From a virus: DNA of 64,000 nucleotides. Where the stretch lies: the IMG/VR virus record IMGVR_UViG_3300043464_001630, positions 1 to 64,000 of that record. One strand, written 5' to 3'. Made by a program: the position numbers and the translations under genes. This document shows, piece after piece, positions 62,149-64,000 of this stretch (position 1 is its first letter; each line of letters opens with the position of its first letter). Below the pieces are notes generated by a model. The model was not told the origin of the DNA. It made no database searches and saw only the letters and a list, made by a program, of their open reading frames with translations.

Positions 62149-63197
62149 GCCGTAGGAGTTTTGTATCCGTGCTGAATTGGGGCTGCTGTACCTATATTGC
62201 CAGAATTCAGTACGGATGCTCTAGCTCTCATTTGTTCATTACCCGTAGTGAATGAAAGTGGTATATTATTGAACGGATGTTGATGAGGAAGAACAAATAC
62301 CGAATATTCTGGATTTTTATGACTTCCTCCGTTACCAGCACTAGATGCTACGCTAGTTCCTCCGTCTGATAAAACCAAAACAGGAACCTTGTCGGGGCCT
62401 GTCCAAGGAGATTTTGGAGCACCGATACTATTATACAAATTTTTAATATAACTTACATCAGCATATGCAATAATAGCAGTTCCTCCTCCACCTTTTCCGT
62501 CTCCGTTTATTCCACTAGAAGACATTAACTGTCCAAAACTACCAATACCTCCTCCTGTGTATTGAACTTCTGCTGGACAAGTGATATGGTTTACATAAAC
62601 TTCTCCATCAATAAATGCACATCCATTGATAATTGCATTTTTAGCCACTCCTAAATTAGAATTAACTACAACCTGATTTGGAGTTTCGAGATTCATAGAA
62701 TCTGATTTCAATGATATATTATTACCAGATCTAATATTAACATTTCCTTCCGAAGCTACGTTCATTTCTTCCGAAGCAGAAATGATACTTCTTCCGCCAG
62801 AACCTAATCGCATGTTTCCAGCAGTTGCTATACTAGCACCTCCTGCTCCTACAGAAACATCATACTTATTTCCAATATTTAAAGAATAAGTTCCGCAAGG
62901 AAATTTACTATTTTCTACTTCTTCTGTATAAGGAACTGGTTCGTTTTTTACGAAAGATCCTTTTCCTTCGATATCTACAGACTTGGGTCTGAATTCTCCT
63001 TTAACATCTTTTCTAATATGAGGAAAAGTATTTGTGGCTGCACCTATGTGTTCTTGTTTATCTTTTTCGTAAGAAATTATTTGATTTCCTCCTGCCTTGA
63101 TATTGCTTTCAATTGGAATCAAATTTTCACAAACTTTTGCTAAAACTTCACCTTGATTTGATTTATCAAATTTTTGTGTATTCGTTACGTCTGGCAT
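62145..63197 (-). CDS. baseplate spike / gp5 C-terminal-like protein
   Basis: 350 residues. The centre has repeating short beta strands of the kind G-x-x-x-I-x-S-x-x-x-M-x-x (NVNIRSGNNISLKSDSMNLE), as in trimeric beta-helix spikes and VgrG-like tails. A HQHPF cluster near the C-terminus could bind metal. It follows the gp5-like gene by 12 bases on the same strand, so together they may form the cell-puncturing hub. Confidence 0.78.
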   Translation of the reverse strand: MPDVTNTQKFDKSNQGEVLAKVCENLIPIESNIKAGGNQIISYEKDKQEHIGAATNTFPHIRKDVKGEFRPKSVDIEGKGSFVKNEPVPYTEEVENSKFPCGTYSLNIGNKYDVSVGAGGASIATAGNMRLGSGGRSIISASEEMNVASEGNVNIRSGNNISLKSDSMNLETPNQVVVNSNLGVAKNAIINGCAFIDGEVYVNHITCPAEVQYTGGGIGSFGQLMSSSGINGDGKGGGGTAIIAYADVSYIKNLYNSIGAPKSPWTGPDKVPVLVLSDGGTSVASSAGNGGSHKNPEYSVFVLPHQHPFNNIPLSFTTGNEQMRARASVLNSGNIGTAAPIQHGYKTPTA

Positions 63198-63209
63198 ATT
63201 ATTTTATAT

Positions 63210-64000
63210 TTAAGCAGGTTTTACTCCTAATTCAACATGCTGAACCTTTTTCATATATTTACTAGGATTCATACCCTTTAACAGATTTGTCCAATTTGTA
63301 GACAATGTTAATTGATTTGATGGATGAGAAAAGGTATTGTTTGCGTTTCCCTTAGATGCGCCACTCTTTGTGGGGTCTGTTATTTTTCTTTCTTTTTGTG
63401 AAAATTGTGCAGATTGAGCAAATGCAGGTGCTGCGGTTTCTACCCATTCGTCGTAGTACGTTTTGTTATCAGGATCTCCGTATGTTAAATAATGATCTCC
63501 TTCGTACCTTTCGTGATTATCTCCCATCACACGAATTGCGCGATCACCTTTTACTGTGTGGGTTTCTTGCTGATTAACAACAGAGATTTTATTTTCTACT
63601 GCAACTTCTGCGGTTACGTGATTTGAAATTTCATAAAAAGAACCGCTATAATGTGATATTTTTATTTTTTCAAAATCATCAGTTTCAATAAATTCTAATG
63701 ATCCTGCTTTTGAATTGAAAACTGTTTTTCCTGTAAAGAAAAAAGGTTCGCCATCTTGCATGTTTTCGCTTCCTGCTGGATAATGTAAGTCTGGATTACT
63801 TCCTTGTGTATTCATTACACTATTCCAATCTGACTTGTCGAATACATATCCGATATATACAGGATAATCTAAACTACCATTTTCGAAAAATACCCAAACT
63901 TGCGATCCAACACGAGGAACCGAAAACATTCCTTTTGTTGCATTGTTAATTGGTGATGGTGCTAATGTTTGATTATAAACATCACATATTCCAGTTTTAT
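63210..64000 (-). CDS. gp5-like baseplate hub protein, 5' partial
   Basis: The frame continues past the window edge; the ATG at 63929 is internal, since upstream codons (GICDVYNQTLAPSPINNATKG) belong to the same domain. GMFSVPRVGSQVWVFFENGS then YPVYIGYVF is the OB-fold of gp5/VgrG spike proteins. The later part (AVRIMGD-like RAIRVMGDNHERYEGDHYLT) is the start of a beta-repeat region. No lysozyme domain is seen in the visible part. Confidence 0.85.
   Translation of the reverse strand, partial: KTGICDVYNQTLAPSPINNATKGMFSVPRVGSQVWVFFENGSLDYPVYIGYVFDKSDWNSVMNTQGSNPDLHYPAGSENMQDGEPFFFTGKTVFNSKAGSLEFIETDDFEKIKISHYSGSFYEISNHVTAEVAVENKISVVNQQETHTVKGDRAIRVMGDNHERYEGDHYLTYGDPDNKTYYDEWVETAAPAFAQSAQFSQKERKITDPTKSGASKGNANNTFSHPSNQLTLSTNWTNLLKGMNPSKYMKKVQHVELGVKPA

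Overview
This window looks like part of the genome of a large, AT-rich, double-stranded DNA tailed phage with T4-like traits. It encodes a gp5-type baseplate spike at the right edge, class Ia ribonucleotide reductase (NrdA, NrdB), ThyX, a ClpP-like protease, a UvrD-type helicase, a UV-damage endonuclease, a RlpA-like protein and many small overlapping genes. A T4-late-like TAAATA box lies 5-6 nt before many start codons. Two Tat-signal DUF1501 proteins and two DUF1549-like sequences suggest exchange with Planctomycetota or a related group; that host guess is inference. The standard bacterial code fits, since the long enzymes read through intact.

Layout. 1-7.1 kb: a partial DUF2828 gene, an ART-like gene, a structured noncoding region with three related hairpins, tRNA(CAU) and tRNA-Asn each split by a group I intron, two PD-(D/E)XK homing-endonuclease-like genes and a tRNA-Tyr-shaped RNA. 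7.1-18 kb: late genes (DUF1501, RfbC, TilS-like, metalloprotease, UvdE, papain-like protease) plus an IS607-family element that split a second tilS copy. 18-24.2 kb: a run of small overlapping genes, many of one unnamed family. 24.3-36.6 kb: small genes driven by a recurring bipartite promoter (CTAAAG, 16-17 nt, CGATTA/CGATAT), with DUF932, two SprT-like proteins, a phosphoesterase, a ParB-fold protein, RlpA and a P-loop kinase. 34.4-41 kb: tagged late genes and more of the small family. 41-50 kb: repeat-rich, partly GC-richer DNA with parS-like palindromes, iteron-like repeats, a noncoding stretch of about 1 kb and the helicase. 50-64 kb: virion and nucleotide-metabolism genes.

How it fits together. 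Three promoter classes can be read. A sigma70-like type with a TGTGGTA extended -10 serves the RNA loci. The CTAAAG/CGAT class serves small, probably early or middle, genes. TAAATA serves late genes and predicts leaderless mRNAs. Eleven proteins share an N-terminal peptide close to MNDEELIWEAY followed by unrelated domains (ART-like, metalloprotease, GNAT, ASCH, ParB-like). Its I-x-E motif resembles the capsid-targeting peptides of T4 internal proteins, so these may be effectors packaged in the head and ejected into the host. A second expansion of about 19 small proteins shares a C-terminal D-E/K-x-x-F-F-L-A/S-x-I-K-Y-G module of unknown function.
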